From assembly GCA_002505765.1 (NCBI GenBank), contig DAVZ01000032.1, positions 1 to 64,000 on the forward strand: a stretch of DNA of 64,000 nt. The letters run 5' to 3'. The notes beneath the pieces were generated by a model that saw nothing but the letters and a program-made list of their open reading frames with translations, was not told the origin of the DNA and searched no databases. The stretch is from Methanobacterium sp. UBA176 (lineage in GTDB: Archaea; Methanobacteriota; Methanobacteria; Methanobacteriales; Methanobacteriaceae). Shown in pieces: positions 38,043 to 49,241 of the stretch (within the stretch, counting starts at the first letter, position 1; the number at the start of each line of letters is the position of its first letter). Made by a program: the position numbers and the translations under genes.

Positions 38043-38800
38043 TCAACACATCCTTTAAATCCTTCTTTTCGTATATCTTCTAATATTTCTGCAGGATTAC
38101 CGGAGCAGGCTATTTTACCCTCCATTAGCACATTGGCTGTATCTGCATTTACAAAATTTAGAATATAGCCTAAATGGGTTATAAGAAGACCTGATTTTTC
38201 TCTCATACCAGGTTTTTTATCTTTATCAAGCAGTACATTGATTTCTTCTGCTAATAGCTCCACATTTTCAATATCCACACCAGAATCAGGTTCATCGAAC
38301 ATAATAAAGTCGGGTTTTTGGGCAAGAAGCTGTAAGATTTCCGATCGTTTTATTTCTCCTCCTGAAAATCCCAGATTAATATCCCTTTCTAAGAATCTTT
38401 CATCGAATTTAAGTTTAGTAACAAGTTCCATCATTTCAGGATTTAATTCCTCATTCTCGGGAATGCCACCCATACTTTCCATTTGGAGAATGCTTCTTAA
38501 TTTTACTCCACGTATAGCGGGTGGATTTTGGAAACTAACCCCTATACCAGCTTTTACACGTTCTGTAGTGGTATAGTTGGTTATATCTTCTCCTTTAAAT
38601 ATAATTTCGCCTCTTGTCACTTTATACTTTGGAAATCCAAGTATAGCCATAAAAAGAGTGCTTTTACCGGATCCATTTGGTCCCAAAAGGACATGAGTTT
38701 CTCCTTTACCTATATTCAGATCTATATCGCTTAAAATTTCTTTTCCATTAACTTCAACAGCCAGATCATTTATTTCAAGTAGCAGTTTTACCACCACCAT
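38024..38800 (-). CDS. sufC: Fe-S assembly ATPase
   Basis: A 258-residue ABC ATPase. Walker A LLGPNGSGKST is near residues 38-48, the signature GFSGGEIKRSEILQ near 149-162, and FMFDEPDSGVD holds Walker B. These match SufC, the motor of the SufBC scaffold. Start at the ATG 38800; a CTG or GTG a few codons in (before LLEINDLAVEV) is possible because GGTGGT lies in that place. Confidence 0.9.
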   Translation of the reverse strand: MVVVKLLLEINDLAVEVNGKEILSDIDLNIGKGETHVLLGPNGSGKSTLFMAILGFPKYKVTRGEIIFKGEDITNYTTTERVKAGIGVSFQNPPAIRGVKLRSILQMESMGGIPENEELNPEMMELVTKLKFDERFLERDINLGFSGGEIKRSEILQLLAQKPDFIMFDEPDSGVDIENVELLAEEINVLLDKDKKPGMREKSGLLITHLGYILNFVNADTANVLMEGKIACSGNPAEILEDIRKEGFKGCVECCRVH

Positions 38801-39298
38801 TTATTTAGTATTAAATGTTTTTTTTTTATTTCTTAAAATTTTATTTATATTTTATTTATAAATTGACTAATATTAACATTTGTTATTTACTAAAAATTGA
38901 ATATTGTTTACATACAGTACAATTTTAAAAAACTTTTTAAAAAAATATGTAAAAAATTCTATGAATTTGCATATGTAGATCTAGAAATATAATGTGATCC
39001 AGATAAATATTTTGAAGTTACCTCAGTGGAAAATTAAACTGAAAATTTATTTTATTTAAGAAAATAAATAAAATATAAATTTATATTCTATTTAAAAACA
39101 TTATTATAACGGATATGGGCAATATGGACTTTTATTGCTCCTCTTTAGAATAGGAAAATTGGTGTTATTATATATAAACTTTTCGAATTTGTTTTATAAA
39201 TAACCTTTATATTAATTGGTTTTAAACTATAATAAGTGTACATAGTACACAATGTTGTACAGTGATATAGTACATGGAAAACGCAAGGAGGAAACTCT
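38801..39298. promoter_or_regulatory. mvh promoter region with GTAC repeats
   Basis: About 500 bp of very AT-rich DNA between divergent sufC and mvhD. TATA-like TTTATATTAA near 39206. A perfect 15-bp palindrome GTGTACATAGTACAC (39236-39250) is followed by TTGTACA (39255-39261) and TAGTACAT (39268-39275), so four GTAC-type half-sites are packed within 40 bp around the expected start of transcription. Ribosome site AAGGAGG at 39285. Nothing else is seen in the region. Confidence 0.55.
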
Positions 39299-39739
39299 AT
39301 GGCTGAGGATGATATAAAAATCGTTATGTTTTGTTGTAACTGGTGTTCCTACGGTGGAGCAGACACAGCAGGCACTGCAAGGATGCAATATCCTCCGAAC
39401 ATACGTGTAATAAGAGTAATGTGTTCAGGACGTATAGAACCACAGTTTGTTCTAAAGGCATTCAAAGAAGGAGCAGACGGTGTCATTGTTGCAGGATGTC
39501 ACCACGGAGACTGCCACTACGATGCAGGAAACTACAAATTAGACAGAAGAATGAGATTAATCTACAAACTGGTAGAAGATCTTGGAATAGGAAGAGAAAG
39601 GGTATACCACGACTGGATCTCTGCATCAGAAGGAGAAAAATTTGCAGAAACAGTTAAAATGATGGTAGATCGTATTAAAAATCTCGGACCATCCCCACTT
39701 AAGGCACAGTTAGCAGAAGTTGAAAAGGTGGAGGCATAA
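39299..39739 (+). CDS. mvhD: F420-non-reducing hydrogenase subunit delta
   Basis: A 146-residue iron-sulfur protein linking the hydrogenase to heterodisulfide reductase HdrA. Conserved Cys in FCCNWCSYGGAD and VMCSGRIEP, and CHHGDCHY bind a [2Fe-2S] cluster. First gene of mvhDGAB, preceded by AAGGAGG. In hydrogenotrophs the complex carries out flavin-based electron bifurcation. Confidence 0.95.
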   Translation: MAEDDIKIVMFCCNWCSYGGADTAGTARMQYPPNIRVIRVMCSGRIEPQFVLKAFKEGADGVIVAGCHHGDCHYDAGNYKLDRRMRLIYKLVEDLGIGRERVYHDWISASEGEKFAETVKMMVDRIKNLGPSPLKAQLAEVEKVEA

Positions 39740-39741
39740 AC

Positions 39742-40677
39742 ATGGCAGAAGGTAAAAAAGCCAAGATATTAACAACATGGCTCTCAGGATGTTCAGGTTG
39801 TCACTTATCCATAGCAGATATACATGAAGCTATTATCGACGTAATGGAACTTGCTGACTTCGAACACAGCCCGGTTTTAATGGATGTAAAATATGATGAA
39901 ATTCCAGAAGTAGACGTTGCTATCGTTGAAGGTGGAATTAGAAACGATGAAAACCACGAAATGGCTGAAAAAATCAGGGAGAAGGCTGGTTTAGTTATAG
40001 CATATGGTACATGTGCGGTATATGGAGGTATCCCTGGACTTGGAAACCTGTGCACCAATGAAGAACTTATACAGGAAGCATACATAAACTGCCCAAGTAA
40101 CGTAAACCCGGAAGGCATTATTCCCAATGAGGAAGTACCAACATTTGAAAGCAGAGTAAGACCTCTTGGTGAAGTTATAGATGTTGATATAAACATTCCT
40201 GGTTGTCCACCAAGATCTGATGTTGTTGCCGAAGCTATTTTAGCTTTACTTACAGGTAAGCCATTAGAATTACCAACAACCAACCTCTGTGAAGTTTGTC
40301 CAAGAGAAAAGCCACCAGAAGGAATGGCTATGGATGAAATTAAAAGACAATTTGAAGTAGGTAAACCTGAAGAAGATGTTTGTTTAGTACCTCAGGGAAT
40401 AGTATGCATGGGACCAGCAACAATTTCGCTCTGTGGAGCAGAATGCCCAAGCATAGCCGTACCCTGTAGAGGATGTTATGGACCAACCTCTAAAGTAATG
40501 GATCAGGGAGCAAAAATGATAAGTGCAATTGGATCTGACTTTGGAATTGAACGTGATAAAACCGTTGATCCTGAAACAGTTGCTGAACAACTGGATGATG
40601 TAGTCGGTACTTTCTACACATTTACACTCCCGGCTTCATTAGTACCTATGAAATTAAGGTCAAAGGAGGCAAAATAA
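39742..40677 (+). CDS. mvhG: F420-non-reducing hydrogenase small subunit
   Basis: Small subunit, 311 residues, of the [NiFe] hydrogenase. N-terminal GCSGCHLS binds the proximal cluster; other Cys in GTCAVYGG, GCPPR, CPREKPP, CGAECPS and CRGCYGP hold the remaining clusters. No twin-arginine signal, as expected for a cytoplasmic enzyme. Two bp after mvhD. Confidence 0.96.
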   Translation: MAEGKKAKILTTWLSGCSGCHLSIADIHEAIIDVMELADFEHSPVLMDVKYDEIPEVDVAIVEGGIRNDENHEMAEKIREKAGLVIAYGTCAVYGGIPGLGNLCTNEELIQEAYINCPSNVNPEGIIPNEEVPTFESRVRPLGEVIDVDINIPGCPPRSDVVAEAILALLTGKPLELPTTNLCEVCPREKPPEGMAMDEIKRQFEVGKPEEDVCLVPQGIVCMGPATISLCGAECPSIAVPCRGCYGPTSKVMDQGAKMISAIGSDFGIERDKTVDPETVAEQLDDVVGTFYTFTLPASLVPMKLRSKEAK

Positions 40678-42096
<1,419 letters not shown>

Positions 42097-42117
42097 ACCA
42101 TTAATGGTGAAAAAAAA

Positions 42118-43317
42118 ATGATAGTAGTAAACAAAGAAGGTTGCATCCGATGTGGTGCTTGTGAAGGCGCATGTCCAACAGCAGCAATTTCAGTAACACC
42201 TGAAGATGTGATTTTCTGTGATATGTGCTCTAATGAACCAAAATGTGTCGACATTTGTCCGACTGGTGCTCTTAAAGCAGATGAAATGACATTGGATGAA
42301 TCGGGAATTAAACAAACCCGCATAGTATTCAATCCTTCATTATGTGACGAATGTGGAGATTGTGTAGATGTATGCCCTCCAAATGTTTTAAAACTGGAGG
42401 AAGGAAAAGTGCAGACAGTTCCTTTGGAAGGATTCTGTGTAATGTGCCAGAAATGTGTGGATGTGTGTCCAGTTGAAGTTATAGGGATAGAAGGCATTAA
42501 AGAGCCTAAGGTAATTGAAAAAGATATTACAGGACCTATAACTATTATAGACTGTACTGGTTGCGGAATGTGTGTAGAAGAATGTCCAGTTGACGCTATC
42601 ACGCTTTCGGAATACGGTGAACCCATTGAAATCGATGAAGATTTATGTATAAAGTGTGGAGTTTGTTCACAGACATGCCCATGGAATGCTGTATATATAT
42701 CTGGTAAAACACCAGTTAAAAGAGCAAAAGACATCATTGCATTTAATCTTGACGAAGATGCATGTATTGGATGTAATATTTGTGTTGAAGCATGCCCTGG
42801 AGACTTTATTAAGTCAAAAGCAGCAAATCTTTCAGTAGAACTCCCGGATATTTGTACAGCTTGCGGACTTTGTGCATACATGTGTCCTGTTGATGCCATT
42901 GATCTTGAAGTCGAACTTGGACCAGCATCACCTACAACTGAATTAGGAGTTGTAAGAAACCCAGAACTCTGTGAGTTTGATGGTGCATGCGCTGAAGTAT
43001 GTCCCAGTGGAGCTATAAGGGTTGGGCCAGGAAAATCTTATGCAAATTGTACAAGATGTGGAGCATGTGCAACCATATGTCCTACTGGCGCTTTAAAATT
43101 TTCAGAAATGGACAAAGAAATCAATGGTGAAATGGTCAAAAGATCAAGAATAGAATTCAGCCCAACGTTGTGTGATGAATGTGGGGACTGTGTTGAAGTA
43201 TGTCCATATGATATGCTGGTACTTGAAGAAGGTGCAAAGATACCTGTAAAAGGATTCTGTACCCTCTGTGACAAATGTATCGAGGCATGTCCTAAAAATG
43301 CGCTGGAAATGAAATGA
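42118..43317 (+). CDS. mvhB: Polyferredoxin of F420-non-reducing hydrogenase
   Basis: A 399-residue protein of six tandem bacterial-type ferredoxins, twelve CxxCxxCxxxCP-like motifs. Eleven motifs keep four Cys. The ninth (CEFDGACAEVCP, near residue 285) has Asp in place of the second Cys, which may ligate iron as in some archaeal ferredoxins. Motif 2 has an expanded spacing (CDMCSNEPKCVDIC). Starts 21 bp after mvhA. It is the electron-storage or transfer member of the mvh operon. Confidence 0.95.
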   Translation: MIVVNKEGCIRCGACEGACPTAAISVTPEDVIFCDMCSNEPKCVDICPTGALKADEMTLDESGIKQTRIVFNPSLCDECGDCVDVCPPNVLKLEEGKVQTVPLEGFCVMCQKCVDVCPVEVIGIEGIKEPKVIEKDITGPITIIDCTGCGMCVEECPVDAITLSEYGEPIEIDEDLCIKCGVCSQTCPWNAVYISGKTPVKRAKDIIAFNLDEDACIGCNICVEACPGDFIKSKAANLSVELPDICTACGLCAYMCPVDAIDLEVELGPASPTTELGVVRNPELCEFDGACAEVCPSGAIRVGPGKSYANCTRCGACATICPTGALKFSEMDKEINGEMVKRSRIEFSPTLCDECGDCVEVCPYDMLVLEEGAKIPVKGFCTLCDKCIEACPKNALEMK

Positions 43318-43675
43318 AAATTTAGTTTTTTTAGGTGGAAATTCCACCAAAACTTTTTATTTTTGAATTTAAAGACTTTAACGTTACTCTTTAAGATTGT
43401 TCATATTTGACACTTTTAAAAATCTATTTCAAAAATTTTAGAGTGATAATGTTCTTTTTCTACAGGTGATTTAGTTAACAATAATACACTTGAAATGCAG
43501 GTCTATTAATTTTAATTTCCATATCTAAAAATTAAATCTAAATTTTTTGTGAAAAATTCATCTTAATAGTAGGGAGAAAATGTCCAAATGTGACTACATG
43601 CCCACATGTAATCATTCATTCGCCACTATAAATATAATAAAGAATAATAAAAAAAATAAGCTTTTAAACTATTTA
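43318..43675. other. Intergenic region after mvhB
   Basis: About 358 bp between the convergent mvhB and the CooT-type gene, starting with a terminator hairpin. The rest is AT-rich with no reading frame I would support. Confidence 0.5.
43325..43366 (+). terminator. Terminator-like hairpin after mvhB
   Basis: GGTGG (43334-43338) pairs with CCACC (43344-43348), extendable by flanking T-run/AAAA pairs, followed by CTTTTTATTTTT. End of the mvhDGAB operon. Confidence 0.65.
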
Positions 43676-43855
43676 TCAATCAATTTTAATGTAAATATCA
43701 TGCTTATCCAGGTCAACTTCAACAATTGTACCTTTCAGTTCTTTTTTGGAACCCAATATATCTACAAGTTCTATATTTTTGCCATTAATTTTAATTGATA
43801 AGACATCTTCCATGATCTTCTCATTATCTGTTGAGTAAACAGTTGATTCACACAT
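43676..43855 (-). CDS. CooT-family nickel-binding protein
   Basis: A 59-residue protein absent from ordinary long-ORF lists. It begins MCESTVYS, the conserved start of the CooT family, in which Cys2 binds nickel in the dimer. The rest (IMEDVLSIKINGKNIELVDILG and GTIVEVDLDKHDIYIKID) keeps the family strand pattern. CooT delivers nickel for CO dehydrogenase. Here it lies downstream of the [NiFe] hydrogenase operon, with pyrC following, and CODH is 10 kb away. AGGATGAT before the ATG. Confidence 0.8.
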   Translation of the reverse strand: MCESTVYSTDNEKIMEDVLSIKINGKNIELVDILGSKKELKGTIVEVDLDKHDIYIKID

Positions 43856-43874
43856 TATATCATCCTTTGATTAA

Positions 43875-45173
43875 TTATTTCTTATGGTGCTCAGAGACTA
43901 ATTTTCCTTTATTTTCAAAAAATTCCCCATTTTCCATCACCACCTTTCCACGCACAATTGTCATAATGGGTGTTCCTTTAACTTTAAAGCCCTCAAATGG
44001 AGAATATTTAGCTTTAGTTTTAAAGTCATCAGGATTAATAACGTATTCCTTTTTCATATCCAATATCACAAAGTCTGCATCCATTCCTTCCTCTATTTTT
44101 CCTTTATTAGAAAGATTGAATATTTCAGCAGGACCCCGGCATAAAAGCCTTTTTATATCTTTAAAACCTATTTTATTTTCATTCACTCTGGTTAAAAGCA
44201 GTGGAAGGGCTGTTTCAAGATTTGGAATTCCTGGAAGAGATTCCCATACATTTCTCTTTTTTTCTTCCACAGTATGTGGTGCATGGTCAGTTCCAATAAT
44301 ATCAATTTCTTTAAGGCAGGACATATCCAGTTTATTTTCATCATCCCTGATTGGAGGATTGGTTTTTACAAAATTTCCACATTTATGGAAGTAAGAGTTA
44401 TCAAGAAACAGATGATGGGGACTAATCTCTGATGTTATATTTTGACCGCTTATTTTGGCATGATTTATTAATTGAAGGGATTTTTTAGTACTTACATGGC
44501 ATATGTGAAGTTTCTGGTCGTAAAATCCTCCAAGGGCAATTACTGCAGAAACAGCAATAACTTCTGAAACTGGAGGACGGGCTTTAGCATATATCTCAGG
44601 AACTTCAATCATCCTGTTTTTTTCCATTCGAGTACAGTAATTGGTAATGTTTTTATCTTCGGCATGGACGGTAATAATCTGTTTTTGAGGTAATTTGGAA
44701 ATCTGCTTAAATGCCTCCATCAAGAAGCTGTTATCATATAAATCCATAAAAATTTTAAAAGATGCAGGATTAAGCTCTGCAACTGGCCTTATTTGCTCTA
44801 AATCATTAATTCCTGCATGCAGCTTAAAATCAACAATGCTTTTTTTTCTGGCTATCTCCAGCTTTTCCAGAAAAGCTTTTTTTGTGTTAGTTTGAGGTTT
44901 TGTATTGGGCATATCCATTACTGTTGTAAATCCGCCTGCTGCGGCTGCCAGGCTTCCTGTTTTAAAATCTTCTTTGTATGTAAGTCCTGGATCCCTGAAA
45001 TGGACATGGGAATCAATTAAACCTGGCAAAACTGGGTTTCCTTTAATATCAATTAATTTCTCACTTTTTGGAGGAATTTTAGTTATAGAAACTATTTTTC
45101 CATTTTCAATTCCTATAGAACAGTTCCCATTTTCAGGGACAAGTTTACAATTTTTTAGACATAAATCAATCAA
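43875..45173 (-). CDS. pyrC: Dihydroorotase
   Basis: A 432-residue amidohydrolase that closes carbamoyl-aspartate to dihydroorotate in pyrimidine synthesis. The metal site HVHFRDPG (near residue 56) is intact, with a Lys-containing strand (FKIFMDL), HAEDK, HVSTKKS and the Asp of IIGTDHAPH. The C-terminus (GTPIMTIVRGKVVMENGEF) is typical. Unrelated in role to its neighbours. Confidence 0.93.
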   Translation of the reverse strand: MIDLCLKNCKLVPENGNCSIGIENGKIVSITKIPPKSEKLIDIKGNPVLPGLIDSHVHFRDPGLTYKEDFKTGSLAAAAGGFTTVMDMPNTKPQTNTKKAFLEKLEIARKKSIVDFKLHAGINDLEQIRPVAELNPASFKIFMDLYDNSFLMEAFKQISKLPQKQIITVHAEDKNITNYCTRMEKNRMIEVPEIYAKARPPVSEVIAVSAVIALGGFYDQKLHICHVSTKKSLQLINHAKISGQNITSEISPHHLFLDNSYFHKCGNFVKTNPPIRDDENKLDMSCLKEIDIIGTDHAPHTVEEKKRNVWESLPGIPNLETALPLLLTRVNENKIGFKDIKRLLCRGPAEIFNLSNKGKIEEGMDADFVILDMKKEYVINPDDFKTKAKYSPFEGFKVKGTPIMTIVRGKVVMENGEFFENKGKLVSEHHKK

Positions 45174-45247
45174 TTTAACACCTTTTTTGGATGAAGTTAT
45201 CTAAATATTTATTATATCATAGATTTAAAGTGGAATAATTCTAAATT

Positions 45248-47492
45248 TCATAGGTTCAATCTTCCTTTTATTCTCCTATATCTTTCTACTAAAGCCTTTA
45301 TTTGTTCTTTTGTATTTCTTTCTGGACTGTAGGGTAATATACCTCCATAAAGAGTAATTTCTTTCTTTTCTAGTTTTCCGATATTTTCATAGGCAACGTC
45401 TTTCCACAGGTCTAACCAGCCGTTTTTAGGCTGTGAATATCCTGTTAAATCCATCCACAAATGCTCTCCCCCATATAACTTCTCTGAATTTTTTGATATT
45501 TCCCTTTGCAGGTTGTTCCAGATCAAAAAATGAGGCATTCATCTCCATATTACGGTAATTTATAGAACTATCGCGGGTTCCAAACTCTTCTGCAGCGCTG
45601 AGTGATGATCCGTCTAAATTAGAACTACCTAATGTTGTCCAGACATCATCAACAATGGCTAGCTTGCTGTGAATATAACAGTACCTTAATTTATTCTTTC
45701 CTTTTTTAAATTCACCAGACCATTTGGCAAAAACTCCGACTCTTGGATGCTCAATTAAAAGCTTTTTAAGGTCTAATCCCATTAATTCCATACCATAATG
45801 TTGCCAGTTCCTGTATGTGGGGACATCAGGGATCTCGTTAATAAGCATAATCAATTGTAAATCAGGATTTAATTCAAGAGCCTTTTTTAGGGCGTTAATT
45901 ATATATTTATTGGTAAAATACTGGTTTTCGAGGTAAATAAAATCCTGAGCATTGGTAATGGCTCGTCTGTAAGCTTCAAGCACTCCCATTTCTCCTTTTT
46001 TAATGATTGTGTTGGGAGTGATTGACCTTGTAATCTGTATGGGTTCATTATATGATTTTAAAGGATATAATTCTGTTTTAATCTCATTTAAAGAGTTATA
46101 TGGATGAGTATCTCTATTAATAGTGTTCTTTTTTATAATTTTGTCATTTCCATCTGAAAGGTAATTCCATAGCTCAATAAAAAACTCTTCAAGGTGTTCA
46201 ATAACATTACCCTTTAAATATACTGAAAAATCGTGGACGGGGCCTTCATTTTTATCTAAACGGCGTTTTTCATCTATAAAATGCTTATTAGTATCCCAGT
46301 AGGATTGATTAAATGGTGATCCGATAATAAATCCTTCCTTGCCGTCTACAACCATTACTTTGGCGTGCATGGCATAGGGGCCTTTTGCCCATAGTTTTCT
46401 CACCTGAACATCTGTATCCTTAAAATAGTTGTTGATCTCATCAAAACTATCAGGAACGAATTTATTTTCGTTAATCACGATTTTAACGTCTGTTCCTCTA
46501 TTTTGAGCATCTAATAATTTGGATACAAGAACATCATCACTTTCATATTCATTATCAGCCGATGGGAAGAATCTGGGAACGAAATCAGGATAGAATTCAT
46601 ATTGAGTCAGGTAAATATAGGATTCAGCGTTCTCTACAGCTTCAACAATTCTTTTCATCACGTTTTCATTATCTATAAGGATTTCAAAATGGTTATTATA
46701 TGAAATTCTGGAGGGATAATTGTTTTCCAGTGTAACGAACCATCCGTCAATCCAGCTCCGATTAATAACAATTTCATCAATTTGCTTTATTGTTTCCTCC
46801 ACGTTTTCATAAATTTCTGTTTCTTTAATATTGAAAATTCCAAGTTTATCTTTAACAATAACCTTGATATCGGGATATTTGTCCATTATTTCTCCATATC
46901 TGCTTGGAGGATAAATAATGTGGTAATATCCATCTTCATCTGTAATGCTACTCCCCTGTAAATCATCTTGAAGTGAGAATAATGCACCATAAATGTTTTG
47001 TGCAGGTTTAAATGGAAAGTTTAAGGGTGAATCTTTTTCTACAAACGATTTAACAGGCTTAAGTTTTGATTCAAGAGGATCAAGGGCGTTCATCTTAATT
47101 TTTCCAAAATCAATATCTTCGGCAGTAACTTTTATTCCTTCTACAGGGTTTCCCTTTTCATCCACAATTCTGCCCTCTATACCAATATTGCCAGTTTTTA
47201 TTTCTATATCACCAAAATCAAATTTGTATTCAACATTTTCTTTCGATATAGACATTATAATCACATCTTCCACTGAGATATCAAGTGTAATACTAATTTT
47301 ATCATTTTTAGAGGTAGATTTAATTTTTTTAGAATAATCAATCTTAAAATTTCCTTTAGCGTCAGTTTTTACATGTCCTAATTCTTTATTTTCGGAAAAA
47401 AGCCCCGAACCAATATGAAATGCCTTAACATCAACATTAAAAATAGGCATTTTACTCTTATCTATTAAACGCCCTGAAACTTCATATTTCAT
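45248..47492 (-). pseudogene. Phospholipase-D-family protein, frameshifted near its end
   Basis: A long protein of two parts. The N-terminal ~250 residues contain two carboxypeptidase-regulatory-like/Ig-type beta domains (VSGRLIDKSKMPIFNVDV and IEGRIVDEKGNPVEGIKV). Then come two PLD catalytic half-sites, HAKVMVVDG (~400) and HSKLAIVDD (~625). A single extra G in the GGGGG at 45471-45475 shifts the frame after REVIWG; the other frame continues EHLWMDLTGYSQPKNGWLDLWKDVAYENIG to the true end at 45248. No signal peptide is clear. Either a broken gene or an error in a G-run. Confidence 0.75.
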
Positions 47493-47531
47493 ACTTTACA
47501 ACCTAAACATCTTATTAAGCCTGTAAACCAT

Positions 47532-48050
47532 TTATTTTAATTTTAAACTGTTAATTATCAGGTTAAATTCCGTTTGAGCGTTGTTAAATTCAGCAGGAGG
47601 TGCATAACAATAAATTTTGAATAATCTACCACTTTTATTAACATTTATTTCTATTCTTGATGGTTCTGAGTCTACTTTTGATTTATGGACAATTTTTTGG
47701 GAATTCAGGCCATCAACTTTAATGATTTCATTTGATACAACTTCCTGGGGCGGTGGAACAGTAGAAAAAACATTTCCTGATTTAAAAACAGCATTTAGGA
47801 CAGATTTTTCAATTGTGACCTGTTTCTTCCCGTTAAATAATGAAACACTGTGTTTTCCACCGGATAAATTCCAAAAACTGGGGTAATCAAAGGAAATCTC
47901 ATTATCTTCATAATTTTTTTTATTGGGGTCTTTATCAGTTATATGATAGGTTAAATTCCCACTAGTTTGATTATTATTGTTATTATTTATACATCCTAAC
48001 GAAAAAACGGTTAAAATCAAAATTAAAAGTGTTAAAATATATTTTTTCAA
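47532..48050 (-). CDS. Lipoprotein with PsbP-like domain
   Basis: A 172-residue exported protein. A signal of hydrophobic residues ends in a lipobox (VFSLGC, Cys19), then an Asn-rich linker and a PsbP-like domain (NEISFDYPSFWNLSG, IEINVNKSGRLFKIYCYAPP, FNLIINSLK). Role unknown. A second lipoprotein with a similar end (50407) may be a paralogue. Confidence 0.65.
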   Translation of the reverse strand: MKKYILTLLILILTVFSLGCINNNNNNQTSGNLTYHITDKDPNKKNYEDNEISFDYPSFWNLSGGKHSVSLFNGKKQVTIEKSVLNAVFKSGNVFSTVPPPQEVVSNEIIKVDGLNSQKIVHKSKVDSEPSRIEINVNKSGRLFKIYCYAPPAEFNNAQTEFNLIINSLKLK

Positions 48051-48140
48051 TTTTGTACCCCTATAATATATTGAATTTTCTTGTTTAAATTATTTAGCCA
48101 ATGATAAATCACTTATTTAAAAGGATTTAAAAATATTAAT

Positions 48141-49241
48141 ATGCCTTCAAAAGAAAAATTTGTAAAAGAATTAATTTCAAGAGATAGAAAACTCTTAATT
48201 GAGGATGCGGATAAAGAACCTGTTTACGGTAAAAAAGAAGGTAAAATAGAAATAGTTGCAGATTTTACAGAATATTCCCCCCTTCATATTGGTCACAGGC
48301 ACTGCATGAGGGTTGCAAAGCAAAAGGTGCCTGATGGAATTTTCGTCGCGGTTGTACCAGGACCATTTGAACGCAGCGGGAGAGGACTCCCCTACATCAT
48401 GACCCGCCAGGCAAGGGCGGATACTGCAGTGGCTGTTGGAGCAGATATAGTTGTAGAAGGACCACCAATGGGTATTATGGGCTCTGGACAGTATTCTCTG
48501 TGTCTTGCAAAGATTTTTAAAGCATTGGATGCAGACTATATTCCTAGGGGTTATAAACCACTGGAAGGTTTTAACGAGATACTCCAAAGAATATCGGATG
48601 GAAGGGGAGTAGCTCCAAAACCATATAAAATCATTGATATGGATACAAAGGAAGTTTTGATGGAAGGAAAACTTCATGAAGACAACTACGTTATTGTATC
48701 ACTTTCCAGATCCCTTAAAAAGGTCAATTTTGATTTCAAGGGTAAATTTATCTTCGTAAAACGCATTGAAGGCGTAAGCGGTACTAAAATAAGAGAAGCT
48801 GTTTTGAATCAGGATTTAAAGTCTGCTGAAGAAATGCTACCTTTAGAAACCGCTGAAATCTTAAAAAAAGAAATGGACTCTAATAAAGCTCCAATTCATA
48901 ATATACGGGATGAAGATGGTATAATTAGCCTTGTGAATGAATCATCTGAAGTTCACCTGAAATCACTTGCGCTTTTAGATGATAAGACAGTTTTAAACCT
49001 CATAAACGGCAGACCATTTGAAAATATACATCTTATTGAAGAATGCATATCCCGTGGTTTCAGCAGGCATTACAAAACCAGAGTTTTATCTTCTCTTGAA
49101 GCAAGAATAGACAAAAATACAATTTCTAAATATATAGAGAAATATCCATCCGTTATCCGCGTTTTAAAATACAAAGACGGAGATACACTTCAAAATTTTA
49201 AAAATAACATACCCCATAGGAGGATTGAATTATGGCAATAA
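48141..49241 (+). CDS. Nucleotidyltransferase-fold protein with HIGH motif
   Basis: A 366-residue protein. YSPLHIGHRHCM (near residue 48-59) is the HIGH signature of the nucleotidylyl-transferase superfamily, and VSGTKIREAV (near 215-224) is the KMSKS-like segment. The layout recalls TmcAL, the tRNA(Met) cytidine acetate ligase, but specificity cannot be read from sequence. The mRNA seems nearly leaderless. Its end overlaps the FKBP gene by 10 bases, implying co-translation. Confidence 0.7.
   Translation: MPSKEKFVKELISRDRKLLIEDADKEPVYGKKEGKIEIVADFTEYSPLHIGHRHCMRVAKQKVPDGIFVAVVPGPFERSGRGLPYIMTRQARADTAVAVGADIVVEGPPMGIMGSGQYSLCLAKIFKALDADYIPRGYKPLEGFNEILQRISDGRGVAPKPYKIIDMDTKEVLMEGKLHEDNYVIVSLSRSLKKVNFDFKGKFIFVKRIEGVSGTKIREAVLNQDLKSAEEMLPLETAEILKKEMDSNKAPIHNIRDEDGIISLVNESSEVHLKSLALLDDKTVLNLINGRPFENIHLIEECISRGFSRHYKTRVLSSLEARIDKNTISKYIEKYPSVIRVLKYKDGDTLQNFKNNIPHRRIELWQ

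Noticed and set aside
43580..43798. Plus-strand frame of 72 residues in the gap after mvhB
   Set aside because: It is Asn/Ile/Phe-rich with no family look and lies mostly opposite the CooT-type gene, whose sequence is clearly protein-like on the minus strand.
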